Assembly (NCBI GenBank): GCA_003013855.2
Contig: ML058372.1
Location: 372,001 to 436,000, forward strand
DNA length: 64,000 bases
Direction of reading: 5' to 3'
Origin: Liriodendron chinense
Taxonomy: Eukaryota > Streptophyta > Magnoliopsida > Magnoliales > Magnoliaceae
Shown here: in pieces, positions 10,431-21,780 of the stretch
How positions within the stretch are numbered: position 1 is the stretch's first letter
How the letters are laid out: the number at the start of each line of letters is the position of its first letter
The notes under the pieces: model-generated
Told to the model about the DNA's origin: nothing
Database searches by the model: none
The model's input: the letters and a program-made list of their open reading frames with translations, nothing else
Translations under genes and position numbers: made by a program

Positions 10431-11278
10431 TGCCTAAAGTATCTCACTTACAACGATCTCATCATAGAGTTTTAGATAGGAATATAACTATCAAGTTTGA
10501 TCCAAACTCTAGAGATCAAAGAGAGGCAAGAATTTCTTCTTCATGAATGCTCCATACTTGTGTTGAATCATAAGGAAGATGTCATGTTAGTGTTAGGATT
10601 TGAGCTTATAATGATCTCCAACAATGGTGGCTTCAATCTCCACAAAATTCCTCTTCTTGCCTCTCAAAACTACCCAAACCATTTTATAGACAAAGGTGGA
10701 ATGGATAGAAAAAGGCCATAAAATAGCTAGTAACCGACCGGTCAGACCTCACACCGATCGGCCGGATAGGGTCCCCGACCGATCAAGCGACTGGTCGGCC
10801 AAAGGCTAGATAGTCCACAAAGCTTGATGTCTCAACTTGGCTGGTCACGGCTGGTCTAACCTAGGCCCTGGGGCTCCAGCAAGGTTACTATCCCACTCTC
10901 TTCACTAGCCAACCGGTCAGTCATGGATCAGACTGGTCGAACAATGCATGAATATTGTTGATGATTGTTTTGTTTCCTGCAGCTCATGCAACCTCTATGG
11001 CCAAGATTTAGGTGATCTTTTGGGACACCTAAGGCTATTCTAAAATGACTACAAGTATGCCTAAATGGGTCAAGGTCATCTAGAGGTTATAATTTTAGTT
11101 TGGTTCAAGGTTAAGGCTTCATCAAGGCATCTCTTTTACCTGTTTCTTCTTCCTTGATGTAGAACGTCCGCTTGAGTCTTCAGTCTTCGTCTTCTTTAAG
11201 CTCAACCGACACTAGACTCATTGACCTAAGTAATTGACAAACAAGGTGCACTAGTATGTCACGGAAAGTGCACTAACA
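10431..11278 (-). repeat. LTR fragment, family L2
   Basis: On the minus strand it starts TGTTAGTGCACTTTCC at 11278 and matches the minus-strand L2 LTR ending at 52042 and the plus-strand copy from 55085. It includes an ACCGGTC-rich section at 10733-10930. It is truncated at 10431 by the Tat/Ogre-like LTR fragment. I could not tell whether L2 belongs to a Copia or Ty3 lineage. Confidence 0.75.
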
Positions 11279-11929
11279 TTGTTGGCTAGAACCTCTTAGC
11301 TAGAGTTAGGAGGTGAAGCTTGCAGTTAGTTTTAATGTTTAATTTGTTCATGAAAGCACTCTAAGCTTTTATGTTAGATTTTTCAAGTTCTAATTTGAAT
11401 AAAGTTGATATTTTTAGATAATTATGAGAGCTCATGTGCCAAGTACATGAGTTACTTATGAGTTTCTGAGATTGATCATTATGATTTTATAAGAATTGAA
11501 TTGTGTAAACCCTATATCCATCATGATCTTAGGATATGGTTGATGTTTCGAAGTGTCACAAGTTCAAGTTCTTTGTGCTTAAGTAGAACTAGAAGTTGAA
11601 GTTTATATTTGAGTTTGGACTGTCATGTGTTTTTGAATGTTATATCTTTCAATTAGATAGATATAGGACTTCGATTCCAATTGTGATTGTGCTTGGTGGA
11701 TGTGTTAACATTAAGATTATTACAAGTGGATCCTTGGTGCTCTAGTTACTTTAAATTCTAAGATTTTCTTATTTAAATTCCTGTTTATACTTTATTCTGA
11801 ATTTCTGGCAATCCTAGTCTAGTTGTTAGTATGATTGGAATTGGGTTAGTTACATAATCACTGAGGACGATCTCGGTCTCACGATCGATTATTACTATAT
11901 CACAACCTCGCACTTGGGATTGGCGAATA
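11279..11929 (+). repeat. 3' part of an Athila-like LTR
   Basis: It shares CTCTTAGCTAGAG, GTGGATCCTTGGTGCTCTAG and the closing CTGAGGACGATCTCGGTCTCAC...CACTTGGG section with the complete solo LTR 14882-16949 and with 52080-52167. It ends GGCGAATA just before a decayed primer site. The 5' part is absent. Confidence 0.75.
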
Positions 11930-11935
11930 AGTTTT

Positions 11936-11954
11936 TAGCTCGGTTGTTTGGGAT
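11936..11954 (+). other. Decayed tRNA-Asp-type primer-binding site
   Basis: TAGCTCGGTTGTTTGGGAT aligns with the tRNA-Asp primer sequence TGGCGCCGTTGCCGGGGAT but has several changes. Its spacing of six bases from the LTR end matches the Athila-like element at 52174. Confidence 0.55.
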
Positions 11955-12112
11955 TTTTGTAGGCTAAACAGTTTTAAAAGTTCTAATAGTTTTTAGATTA
12001 GTTTTTAACATAGTTAAGTAGGATTTCCATATTTCTAAAATTAGGTTTCCTAAAATTTTTCTAGAACTAACATTGTTCGCTTGTTTATTTTGTAGGATTT
12101 TAATTAACCCTA

Positions 12113-12929
12113 TGTTATAGATAAATTTGGCCTCCGAAGAAATGCGAGCAGCCCGGCTCGCGCTCATTGAAAGGGGTCGCATCCCAGAATGCGAGCAGCT
12201 CGGCTCGTGCTCATCGAGGGGTCGCATCCCAGAATGCGAGCAGCTCGGCTCATGCTCGTCACAAGGGGTCGCATCCCAAAATGCGACCAGCTCGGTTCAT
12301 GCTCGTCGAAAGGGGTCGCATCCCAAAATGCGAGCTGCCCGGCTCATGGTCGTCGAAAGGGATCGCATCCCAAAAGGTGAGCAGCTCGGCTCGTGCTCGT
12401 CGAAAGGGGTCGCATCCCAAAATGCGAGCATTCCTCATATGAGTAGCTCCCGACACATGAACGGTCCTGGTATCTGGTCTCTAGCAAGGACATCCATCAT
12501 CTCATAGTATCAGTAGCCTGTATAGGCCGGTTTTGGCTTTTGTCTATTCACAGCTTCGAACATATCCATCAGAAACGTAATTAGCTAGACATCTGGAGAG
12601 CTTAGGTTATCCCTATACTTAAGGATTTATAAGATAAGCATCTTATCCCTTAAAATCAGCAGTAATCCTAACAGATCGCGTAATAGATTGGATCGCTCAG
12701 ATTTTTATAAATAGGTGACTCTACAGATGATAAAGGTATTTAATCCTTAAGCCCCATCTTCTTTTTTCTCTCTTTATAGCCCTACCCTATCTAACTTAAG
12801 CATCGGAGGGCCAACGGCTGGACGCCGGCCACCCGTAGTTTTTCCTTTGTCTCTTTTCAGGTCAGGAGAAAATCGCTAGCAAGGAAGGTGAATGTCTAGA
12901 AGACCCTGTTACAAAATATGACGTAAACA
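12113..12929 (+). repeat. Solo LTR, family L4, TSD CCCTA
   Basis: It begins TGTTATAG and ends ACGTAAACA, and is flanked by CCCTA at 12108-12112 and 12930-12934. The relative at 42338-43434 has the same start, the same GCATCGGAGGGCNAACGGCTGGAC section near its 3' end and its own TSD. No internal domain is present, so recombination between two LTRs probably removed it. It sits in the leader of the Athila-like element. Confidence 0.9.
12144..12430 (+). repeat. 45-47-bp tandem repeats inside the L4 LTR
   Basis: Units containing GCGAGCAGCTCGGCTC and GGGGTCGCATCCCAAAATG start at about 12144, 12191, 12236, 12283, 12330, 12376 and 12424. The spacing of 45-47 bp with degenerate units explains the overlapping ORFs seen in several frames. 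These are not spacers of a CRISPR array. Confidence 0.92.
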
Positions 12930-13060
12930 CCCTAGTTCAAGTAATCCGGTAACATCCTTCCAACTTTATCTTTTTATTTTCAGATTTTCAAGTTTTAGAT
13001 TTTTCAGATTTTTATTTCTAGGACTTAGGTTGTTATTTAGTTTAAGAGTTTGTGTGGTTT

Positions 13061-14881
13061 ATGTCCCGTTGGGAACGTGATCACACAAATCATCTCCAAA
13101 CCAAAGGAGGTCTATTTGAATCACTCTCAGTATGAAAACGTGTGAGAAAATATATAGAAGTTTATGAAAGTTCAGGAGGCATGGCTGCAAATCAACAAAC
13201 CATATAAGGAATCCTCCCATTCCTACTCCTAATCCAAATCCAACTCAAGAGGAAGTAGGAGAGAATGAAGTTCAGAATGCTCCTCCAGTTAGAACTCTAT
13301 GGGATTGCCTGCAACCCACTAGAGCTACTACACCCTCTTGTATGGTTTTTTCCCAATAATGCTGGAAACATAGATTTCTAACCAGGTGTAATCCATCTTT
13401 TACCTAAGTTTCATGGGCTAGACTCTGAGAGCCTATATTTGCATCTAAAATAATTTGAGGAAGTCATAGCTACATTGCAATACAATAACATCTCTGAGGA
13501 TGCAATTAAATTGAAGTTATTTCCTTTTTCCCTAAAAGAGGGAGCCAAATCTTGGCTCCACTCTCTTCGGCCTAGATTCATAGCCTCATGGAATGAGATG
13601 ATCAGAGAATTCTTGAAAAAGTTTTTCTCGGTGCATAAGACAAACACCCTAAAACAAACTATAACGAATTTCTCTGTGAAAGAGGGTGAAACATTCTTCC
13701 AAGGCTGGGAAAGATTCAAAGACTTGTTGCTCTCTTGCCCACATCATGGCTCTGAAACATGGCGAATAATCAGTTTCTTCTAGATGGATTAAGTTCCAAC
13801 ATACGCCAATTTATAGAGATGATATGCAATAGTGAGTTTATGAGTAAGGATCCTGAGGATCCATGGAGCTATCTTGACATGTTGGCCGAGAATGCTTAAT
13901 CTTGAGACACCTCGGACAAATCAAGTAACCCCAATCAATCTCAAGGAAGGGAGAAGGGAGGAATGTATATCCTCAAAGAAGAGAATGATGTGAATGCAAA
14001 AATAGCTAGCCTTACAAGGAAAGTAGAGGCCATGAAACTTAAGAAATTTGAGGCGGTCAAATCCAACGAGACCATTGAAAACGTATGGGGTATATGCGCC
14101 ATGAATTTACACTCTACACAGGATTGTCCTACAATTCTTGCGTTTCAAGAGGTGTTACAAGAGCAAGCTAATGCTGCATATGGTTACCAACAGCCTTTCA
14201 ATGGGCCGATGGATAATACATACAATGAAAGTTGGAAGAACCATTCGAATTTCAGTTGGAGGAATGGCCCTTCGGCCAATTTGAGTAATCCTCAAAGGGG
14301 GTCACCAACACAAACCAATATGGCTCCACCTCAATTGTCAATGGAGGATACCATAAAAGCGTTTATGCAAGGAAAATGTAAATACATCAAACCAATCAGC
14401 AAATGTTCCAAGAATTGAAAGTTTCGGTTGATGAGATCAAGGGACACTTGAAGGTTAAGGAATGGACCTTTCCAGCCCAACCTCCGTCAAACCCCAAACA
14501 AACTTATGAAGTAAACGCCCCTAATCTCCCCAACCGACATGTGGAGCAAGTAAAATCCATTACCACTTTTAGAAATGGAAAAAAATTGATAAATCTATTC
14601 CAGTGAAGGCCGAGAAGCCTAATGATCCAGTAAATTTTGAGGATGAGAATGGATCTAGCTTAGCCTCACAAGAGAAGGAATATGAATATAAGCTCGTCGT
14701 ACCTTTCCCATCAAGGTTGATCACACCTAAATCTCTTTCCAACTCTCACGACATTCTAGAGGTTTTCAAATAAGTTAAGATCAACATAACGTTGCTTGAT
14801 GCAATCAAGCAAATTCCTTCATATGTCAAGTTCCTGAAAGACCTATTCACAACCAAACATAAATATAATGTGAAGGAAAAG
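13061..14881 (+). pseudogene. gag: Athila-like gag, broken
   Basis: This is the structural protein gene of a Ty3/gypsy Athila-like element. From the ATG at 13061 the sequence parallels the better-aligned copy at 52381. The capsid core is visible (LFPFSLKEGAKSWL, REFLKKFF, ETFFQGWERFKDLL) around 13475-13783, followed by a zinc-knuckle-like CAMNLHSTQDC near 14095-14130 and a proline-rich tail (14281-14606). A TAA at 13451-13453, further stops around 13783-13960 and frame changes near 14403 disable it. At 14882 the gene is split by a solo LTR and continues at 16955. The leader upstream holds an L4 solo LTR. Confidence 0.82.
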
Positions 14882-16949
14882 TGTTGAGCTCTTAATTGTG
14901 CATATTCTAACCCCAATTCATCACTCATTATGCATGGTTTTCATAATTTAAAGGCTAATCTAATGCATAGTTTTGTGGTTGTAGGAATGAGAGTTGCTTT
15001 GCTCAAATTGATGATGGAAAGAGCTGATTTGGAGCCTTTGATGAAGGCCCAAGGTAGAGCAAAGAAAGAAGAAAGCAAAGAGAGAGGAAGGAGAGAAGAA
15101 TAGAAAGAAGAAAAAAAAGCCAAATTGGGTCCGACCGGTCAAGACCGGTCGGCCAAGAAGGCCCGACCGGTCATGACCGGTCGGATGCACTCCCTGGAAC
15201 AAGGCCAGCCCTGTCCGACCGGTCGTGACCGGTTGGCCATGCAAGTTTCAGATTCCAGATTCTAAAACAGCAATGTATTCCCGTACCTGATTTTTCGGAC
15301 CAGATTTCTGGACCCATCTTAATGATATTTGGAAATCCAATACATCCATGTCGAAGAGGAGCTCGACGCCGAAGTAACCCAAGTGGTTTCGTGTCGATCG
15401 GAGCTACGGATTGATCGTGGTGGCCAAAACAATACGAACTGTCCAGAAAGTTCCAGATTTCGCTGTTCCACTCTGGGCCGGTCCAGGTGACCCATCATTG
15501 ATGATATGAAGAATCTACTTTGACCATATTTTAGACCACATCCATATATGAATAACCACAAAGTTTCAGATCAAAAGGATGTGTGGTTTGATCGTACCGG
15601 TTGAAGAAAGATGGACCATCCAGAAAGCTCCAACTGCGCAGAGTTTATAAAAGCCCTAATTGTTCTAATTTTTGGATCATATTCTGAGATTTTTTTGGAA
15701 ATCTAATCCATCGATCATGTAGAGGAGGAAGTTTTCTACTAATTTCCAAATTTGGGATCAATCCGACGTCTGTACACTCCGGAGCGTTGGAAGCAAGATG
15801 ACTGGTTCTGAAGGTACCCGAAGTGCGCGATTTTGAGAGGCGGTCGGTGATGTGATTGGTGGGCCCATTCAGAGGACAATCTTGGAAATCTAAATCATCT
15901 ATGAGGAATATCACATTACAAGGAAGCTACAAATCAAATTTGAAGGCAATCCGACCATTGGTTAAGCCGTACCAAGCGAAACAAATTCTGCTATGTTGCT
16001 GTACTATTGCTGCACTATAAAAGGAGGTGCTCTCTTCTATTCCAGGGCAACCAAGGACGTGGGGAGCAAGGAGTTCAAGTTGTAGGAGGCTTCCTAGCCT
16101 CCTCCAGCTAGTTTTTCTTCCTTTTCTTAGTTCTAGTTTTATTTTTAATATGCTTTTCATTAGCTAATCTCTTAGCTAGAGCTAAGAGGTGAACCTTATA
16201 GTTTTCTTAGATTGTTTAATTCGTTTTATTGGTTTTAAAGTTGTAATTCATGCTTATGAACTATGGTTTGAAGTTTATACAAGTTTTTGAGTAGTTTTTC
16301 TTAGTCTTATGATGACTCATGGATGTTTGGGAGAATTACTTAATTGCTTAATTGGTTTGTGACGATCTAGACCTGTATGATCCGAGGAATCGGAGTGCGC
16401 TCTAGTACTATGCTCTTCATAAAGGGACTTCCTACCAAAGTTCTATTTTTCTGTTTTTCTGGAATATGTATGGACTGTGCATGTGATTTGAATCCAGTTC
16501 AAATCCTGATCTAGCCTTGTCTTGTGACAGGACTTGAGGATGGTTATGATTGTGAACTAGACCTTTTGAAAAGGGGAATGACCTATGCAATTGAGCATGC
16601 TCAGCTCAGCCTACATTGAGTGAATCCTATGCATAGAACTTACATATGACAGATTGTTTGGTTTAACAGCTCTATCATCCGACTAGATAGATCTTAATAT
16701 CGATTCTAGTTGAGAAAGTAAGAAACCATAGCGAATTATGCATCTAAGAAGAGCTATAAGTGGATCCTTGATGCTCTAGTTATCTTTTCATTATTAGATT
16801 TTCTATTTTGTTTTAAAAATCAATTTCACAAACCTCTTTGATTCTAGTTATTAGGATAGTTGGAATTGTTTACTTCCTTCCCTGTGGATCGACCTCGGTC
16901 TTACCGAGTTTATTACTACTTCGCAACCCTACACTTGGGGAAGCGAACA
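14882..16949 (+). repeat. Solo Athila-like LTR, TSD AAAAG
   Basis: It begins TGTTGAGC and ends GCGAACA. AAAAG flanks it on both sides (14877-14881 and 16950-16954). At 2068 bp it gives the full length of this LTR family, with no internal domain. An ACCGGTC palindrome cluster lies at 15126-15236, and the shared 3' section (CTCTTAGCTAGAGCTAAGAG ... GACCTCGGTCTTACC) at 16171-16949. It interrupts an older Athila-like gag-protease frame. Confidence 0.93.
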
Positions 16950-16954
16950 AAAAG

Positions 16955-17723
16955 GCCTTCTTAAATGAGCAAGTGAGTGTCATCCTCACTCAAAAGATCT
17001 CTCCAAAATATAAGGACCTTGACATCCAACAATTTCCTGCATCATTGGAGACTACCGGATTGAGCATGCCTTGTTAGATTTGGGGGCAAGCGTGAATTTG
17101 ATCTCATACTCAATATACAAGCAATTGAGTCTTGGTGAATTAAAACCCACCAAAACCACATTGCAACTCGCTAATAGATCCATCCGTGTACCGAGAGGGA
17201 TGGTTGAGGATGTCTTAGTCCAAATCCACAAATTCTACTACCCAGTAGACTTTATCGTATTGGACACAAAACCGGTTATGGATACAAGCACTAAAATACC
17301 AGTGATTTTAGGCCGCCCATTCTTGGCTACATCAAATGCAATTATTATTTGCCAGAATAGAGTGATGTAATTATATTTTGAGAACATGACACTAGAGGTA
17401 AATGTGTTCCATATGTGCAAGAGTCAAAGGGATGATGAAGATGATGAGCCCTATGAGTTAAGCATGATTGAATCTTATGAAGAAGAGGAGCTCTTTCAAT
17501 TAGAACCTCCTGAAACATTGGAGACATGCTTAGCACATTTTAAAGATTCCAATGACCTCATCATATGTGAACTTGTGCAAGCATTAAGTGATGAGAAGCC
17601 GGTAGTTAATACTAACTGGTGGAGGCCTCATTTTAAAAAATTACAACCAACTGCATCAAAGTCTCTACCGTCTAGTATCCAACCGCCAAAGCTTGACCTA
17701 AAACCATTACCATCTGTAATATC
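16955..17723 (+). pseudogene. Athila-like protease region, continuation of the split gene
   Basis: This is the aspartic protease part of the Athila-like polyprotein, which processes Gag-Pol. The motif LLDLGASVNLISYSIY (about 17070-17118) has an Asp-Leu-Gly active-site form, and VILGRPFLATSN follows at about 17308-17343. The frame shifts near 17070, and a stop near 17370 separates the acidic downstream segment (17386-17723, ending LDLKPLPS). The same order is seen at 54211-55084. The frame is cut at 17724 by the Copia LTR. After the target duplication at 28905 the host sequence reads a stop, so reverse transcriptase is missing. Confidence 0.82.
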
Positions 17724-18193
17724 TGTTGGAAATCCAGTCAGCGAAAGCACCAAAGAAGATCAAATAATCACCACACAGCCACATAAGCAATCAATGCAAA
17801 GACAAATAAATTTTTTGTGGAAAACCCTTGCGGGAAAAAACCACGGCACAAAGCGACACCTCCACTATGAATCACATATGATTACAAATTTAATCTTCCC
17901 AAGTAGATCTCAAAGATGAACAAAAGCTCTCAAAACCTCACAATCCTCTCACCTAAAACCCTAACGTCGGGTTAGAGCACCTTGGTATTGCTTAAAATCA
18001 CTCCAATGTGATTAGAAAAAGTTTAAATAGGAGTCATACCCGACTTAGAAACATGTAGCGTGAAACCTTGCAAGATATCCGGATCCCACACGACAGTCGA
18101 CCAATCGGCAGACCAGTCGGCAACCGACCAAATCGGTCCAGAGAGTTTACTCCAAAAAACTGAATTTATGCCACATAATACGACCAGTCAAAG
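17724..18193 (-). repeat. Copia 3' LTR, left segment
   Basis: It matches the first part of 28284-28900 as read on the plus strand (TGTTGGAAATCCAGTCAGCG). It stops at 18193, where the 6.1-kb insertion enters, and resumes at 24287-24382. Confidence 0.9.
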
Positions 18194-18886
18194 TGTAAGA
18201 CCCGTACCCTGAATTGCCCTCCGTTCGTTTAGTTTTCGGTACCGGTACGTCCCGGACGGACCAGATTAGCGAGCCTTGATCGCGACCCTGATTTAGTACC
18301 GCAACGACCCAAGACCTATACCCCGGCGACCGCGTAGGCGCTGCGATTCCAACGCCGCGCGACACGCCTCATTGTGATATCCGGTATGAAAGATGCATAC
18401 TTTTGTGCAATCCGAGGTGGGCCGAGCAACGCGCGTGTGGCGTGGGCCCCACTTGCACAAATCCCAACAACATGTCAAATCAATCACCATCACCCTCACC
18501 CATACCCCTATCATTACCCTAGCCTACACACACCATACCTATCCCATTCCTCTCTCACCAAAGTCAACTCCAACCCATTCCTTCCATGTCCTCTCCCATT
18601 ATCATCATCATCACCTAATGCACCCCCCTCTCTCCCATACAAGAGCCATACGTAGGGGGGTTGGCCTTCTCATATTCCATATTTGCAAGGAGAGAGAAAG
18701 AGATTTGAGAGAGAGAGAGAGAAGAGAAAGAAGAGAGAGAAGTAAAGAGATTTAGAGGGAGATCAAGAGAGAGAAAGAGAGAGTTAGAGAGATTAAAGGA
18801 GGAGATCAAGCTTGGAGGACCCCGATTATCATCCGGACCGTCCGATCGGCAATCCAACCGTCCAACCATCATTGTGAGTGCAAACT

Positions 18887-18915
<29 letters not shown>
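18887..18915 (+). repeat. Poly-C run of 29 bases
   Basis: An uninterrupted C homopolymer directly after a purine-rich GAGAGA tract (18690-18795). Its length may be inexact, because such runs are hard to sequence. Confidence 0.85.
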
Positions 18916-18917
<2 letters not shown>

Positions 18918-18939
18918 TTCTCGTTTACCTTTCATTTTA

Positions 18940-21060
18940 TTTCCTTGGGCCCACCTTGTGATGGGCAATGAGATGGATAGGCTGGATCGTCCATGAATGG
19001 GCCCCACATAACTGTAATAATAATAATAATAATAATAATTAGTATTATAAAAAGAGAAAAAGGAAAAGAAAAGGAAGAGGAAGCGGAAGCCCGGCCGTTG
19101 GACAGCCAGCGTCCAGAGGACGCTGCTGCCCAGCAGCGCCTAGCCTTTGGGCATTGACCGTGGGCCCCCCCTCGTGGGACCCACCTTGATGTATGTAGTT
19201 GATCCATGCCGTCCGTCTGTTTCTCCAGCCCATTTTATGTCTGGACACCAAGAATAAAGTAGATCCAGATCTCGGGTGGACCACACCATCGAAAACAGTG
19301 GAGAACACAATGTCCACTATTGAAACTACCATAGCCCACCGTGATGTTTGTAGATGGAATCACCTGCCCAATATTGGGCTTATTAGGTCCCCAACGAGCT
19401 GGGAAACCTGATGAATGGATTGGATTTTCCCTAAGTGGGCCCCACCTGAAATAAGCTAAGAGAAAAGAAAAAAAAAGAAAAAGAAAAAGAAAATAACGTC
19501 CAGACGCTGGACGTTCACAGCGTCTGGGACGCTGGAACCGTCCAGCGTCAGGACGGTTGGAATGGGGTCCCTACTCGTGGGACCCACCTTGATGTTTTTG
19601 TTGTATCCACACCGTCTATCTGTTTTCCCATATCATTTTAGGGCTAAGGCCCAAATATGAAGCAGATTCAATTCTTAAGTGGGCCGCACCACATGAAACA
19701 GTGGGGTGAATGATGTCCACTATCAAAACTTCCTCGGCCCACATTGATGTTTGTAAACCAATTCAACCACCCAATATGGGGCTCTACGGATCCCCCACGA
19801 GCTGGGGAATATGACGAGCGGAGTGGATCACCCTTATGTGGGCCCCACTCGATCAAAACCATTGAAAAATAAAAAAAACAAAAGAAAGAAAGGAGGAGGG
19901 GTCTCTGACGTGCTGGAAGTACCCAGCGTCCGTGGACGCTGGGCTTGTGGGGTGCCAGCAGGTGGGCCACCCTGTGGGTCCCACCGTGTTGTATGTGTTA
20001 TATCCGCACCGTCCATCTATTTGGGGAGATCATTTTAGGGCATGATCCCAAGAATGAGTCAGGTCCAAGTCTCAAGGGGGCCCCACCACAGAAAACAGTA
20101 GGGACAGTGACCCTACCGTTGAAACCTTCCTATGGCCCACCATGATGTTTATTTGAGATCCAACCTGTTCATAAGTTCACACATGCATGGAAGAAGGGAA
20201 AACAACAATATCAGCTTGATCCAAAGCTTCTGTGGGCCCCACTTGGTAAAAATAAAATATAAATATATATATATATATATATAATAAATAAATAAATATG
20301 GGGGTCCGCCAAGCCAGTGGCCCACTCGTGGGACCCACCTAGAATGTATATGCTTTAGCAATTCCGTCCATATGTTTTTCCAGCTCATTTTAAGTGGCCG
20401 CCCAAAATTTAAGCATACCCAAATGTCAAGTGGACCCTGCCACGGGAAACAGTGGGGGATAATGAATTCCAACGTTGAAAACCTTCCCAGGCTCTACAGT
20501 GATGTTTATTTGTCATTTAACCTGTTCATAAGATCACATGGATATGGATGAAGGAGGAAACAAAAATATCAGTTTGATTTAAAACTCTTGGGGCCGATCT
20601 GGGTGCCACGCTCTAAGTAGCGTGCTTTGGCACGCTGCCCAGCAGGTGGCCTACCCTGTGGGTCCCACAACGATGTATCTGTTTTATATATGACGCCCAT
20701 CTGTTTTTCCATATTATTTTAGTCCATGGGCCCTCTAACAAAAGATGAGGCAATCCAGAGCTCTAGTGGACCACATTGTAAGAAACAGTGGTCATTGATG
20801 CCCACCTTTGAAACCTTCCTTGGGGCCATTGTAATGTTTATTTATCCATCTAAACAAAGGTGATGGGGTTCAACTTTGGGCCCCACCTTGATGAATGTTG
20901 GGTATACCTTGTCGTTCTTCTTGGCAGGGATGTGGGCCCAGTTTTGAGTGGGCCACACGTAGAAAATAAGGGTGATTGAATGCCTACCATTGGAAACTTT
21001 ACAGGACCCATCTGTTATGTTTATTTGCCATTCTTCATGTTCATAAGTCACCTAACCATG
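18940..21060 (+). repeat. Degenerate tandem array of GGGCCCAC...GAAACAGTGG units
   Basis: About five to six units of roughly 340-430 bp. Each runs: GGGNCCCACCTTGATGTAT, CCGTCCATCTGTTTTTCC, a GTGGACCACACCA-like box, GAAACAGTGG, then TGATGTTTATTTG and GTGGGCCCCAC. Unit starts are near 18948/19160, 19575, 19975, 20328 and 20655, with a shorter one near 20895. GC-rich linkers with self-complementary CAGCGTCC/GGACGCTG stems separate the first units. Confidence 0.8.
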
Positions 21061-21514
21061 GGTGGGGTTCCACACGTGTGGTGTGCGGGCCCCACCATGG
21101 TGTTTGGTTGCCATCTCACTTGATTAGTGGTAAAGCACAAATATCGGGTTGATCCCAAACTGTTGTGGCCCATTGATGTATGTGGCTTCCCCACTCCTTT
21201 GTGCGGTTATACCCAACCACGGGTCCACCTTGTTATGCATGTGTTCTATCCACGTCAGCCATTGGCCTCCATGGTGCGATATGTATGTCGGCCATCCATA
21301 AGGACCGCCTTAATTTTGTGCTTGATCCAAACCATCCAAATGAATGGACCCTAGCATGTTATGTACAGGATGGCCTTAGGACCACCTCTGTGTACGTGTT
21401 CGAATGACCGCGTTGTCCATCCCGTGGATCCACCTTGATGATTAGTTGTGTAGACCCTTATTGAAAGGTCATCCTTAGAGTTTGCTTGATCCAAGTCACA
21501 GGGCTACTTTCTTA

Positions 21515-21780
21515 AACTCACCCTGTTGAACCGTCTTGTCAATTCACCTTGTTAACTCACCATGTTGACCCGCCTTGTCAACCTGCCTTATTGACTCACC
21601 TTGTTAACTCATCATGTTGACCCGTCTTGTCAACCTGCCTTATTGACTCACCTTGTTAACTCACCATGTTGACCCGTCTTGTCAACCTGCCTTATTGACT
21701 CACCTTGTTAACTCACCATGTTGACCCGTCTTGTCAACCTGCCTTATTGACTCACCTTGTTGACTCACCATGTTGATTGA
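21515..21780 (+). repeat. 52-bp tandem repeat, about five copies
   Basis: The unit contains GTTAACTCACCATGTTGACC and CTTGTCAACCTGCCTTATTG. Starts fall at 21551, 21603, 21655, 21707 and 21759, exactly 52 bp apart. Confidence 0.93.

Noticed and set aside
12144..12430. Array resembling a CRISPR locus
   Set aside because: The units are contiguous and degenerate with no unique spacers, the setting is plant nuclear DNA, and no cas genes are present.
12127..12507. Several overlapping ORFs of repeated ARGRIPECEQ-type peptide
   Set aside because: They are by-products of the 45-47-bp tandem array inside a solo LTR.
20149..20472. Minus-strand ORF with Tyr-Ile run
   Set aside because: It crosses the (AT)n tract and a non-coding array unit, and is not conserved between units.
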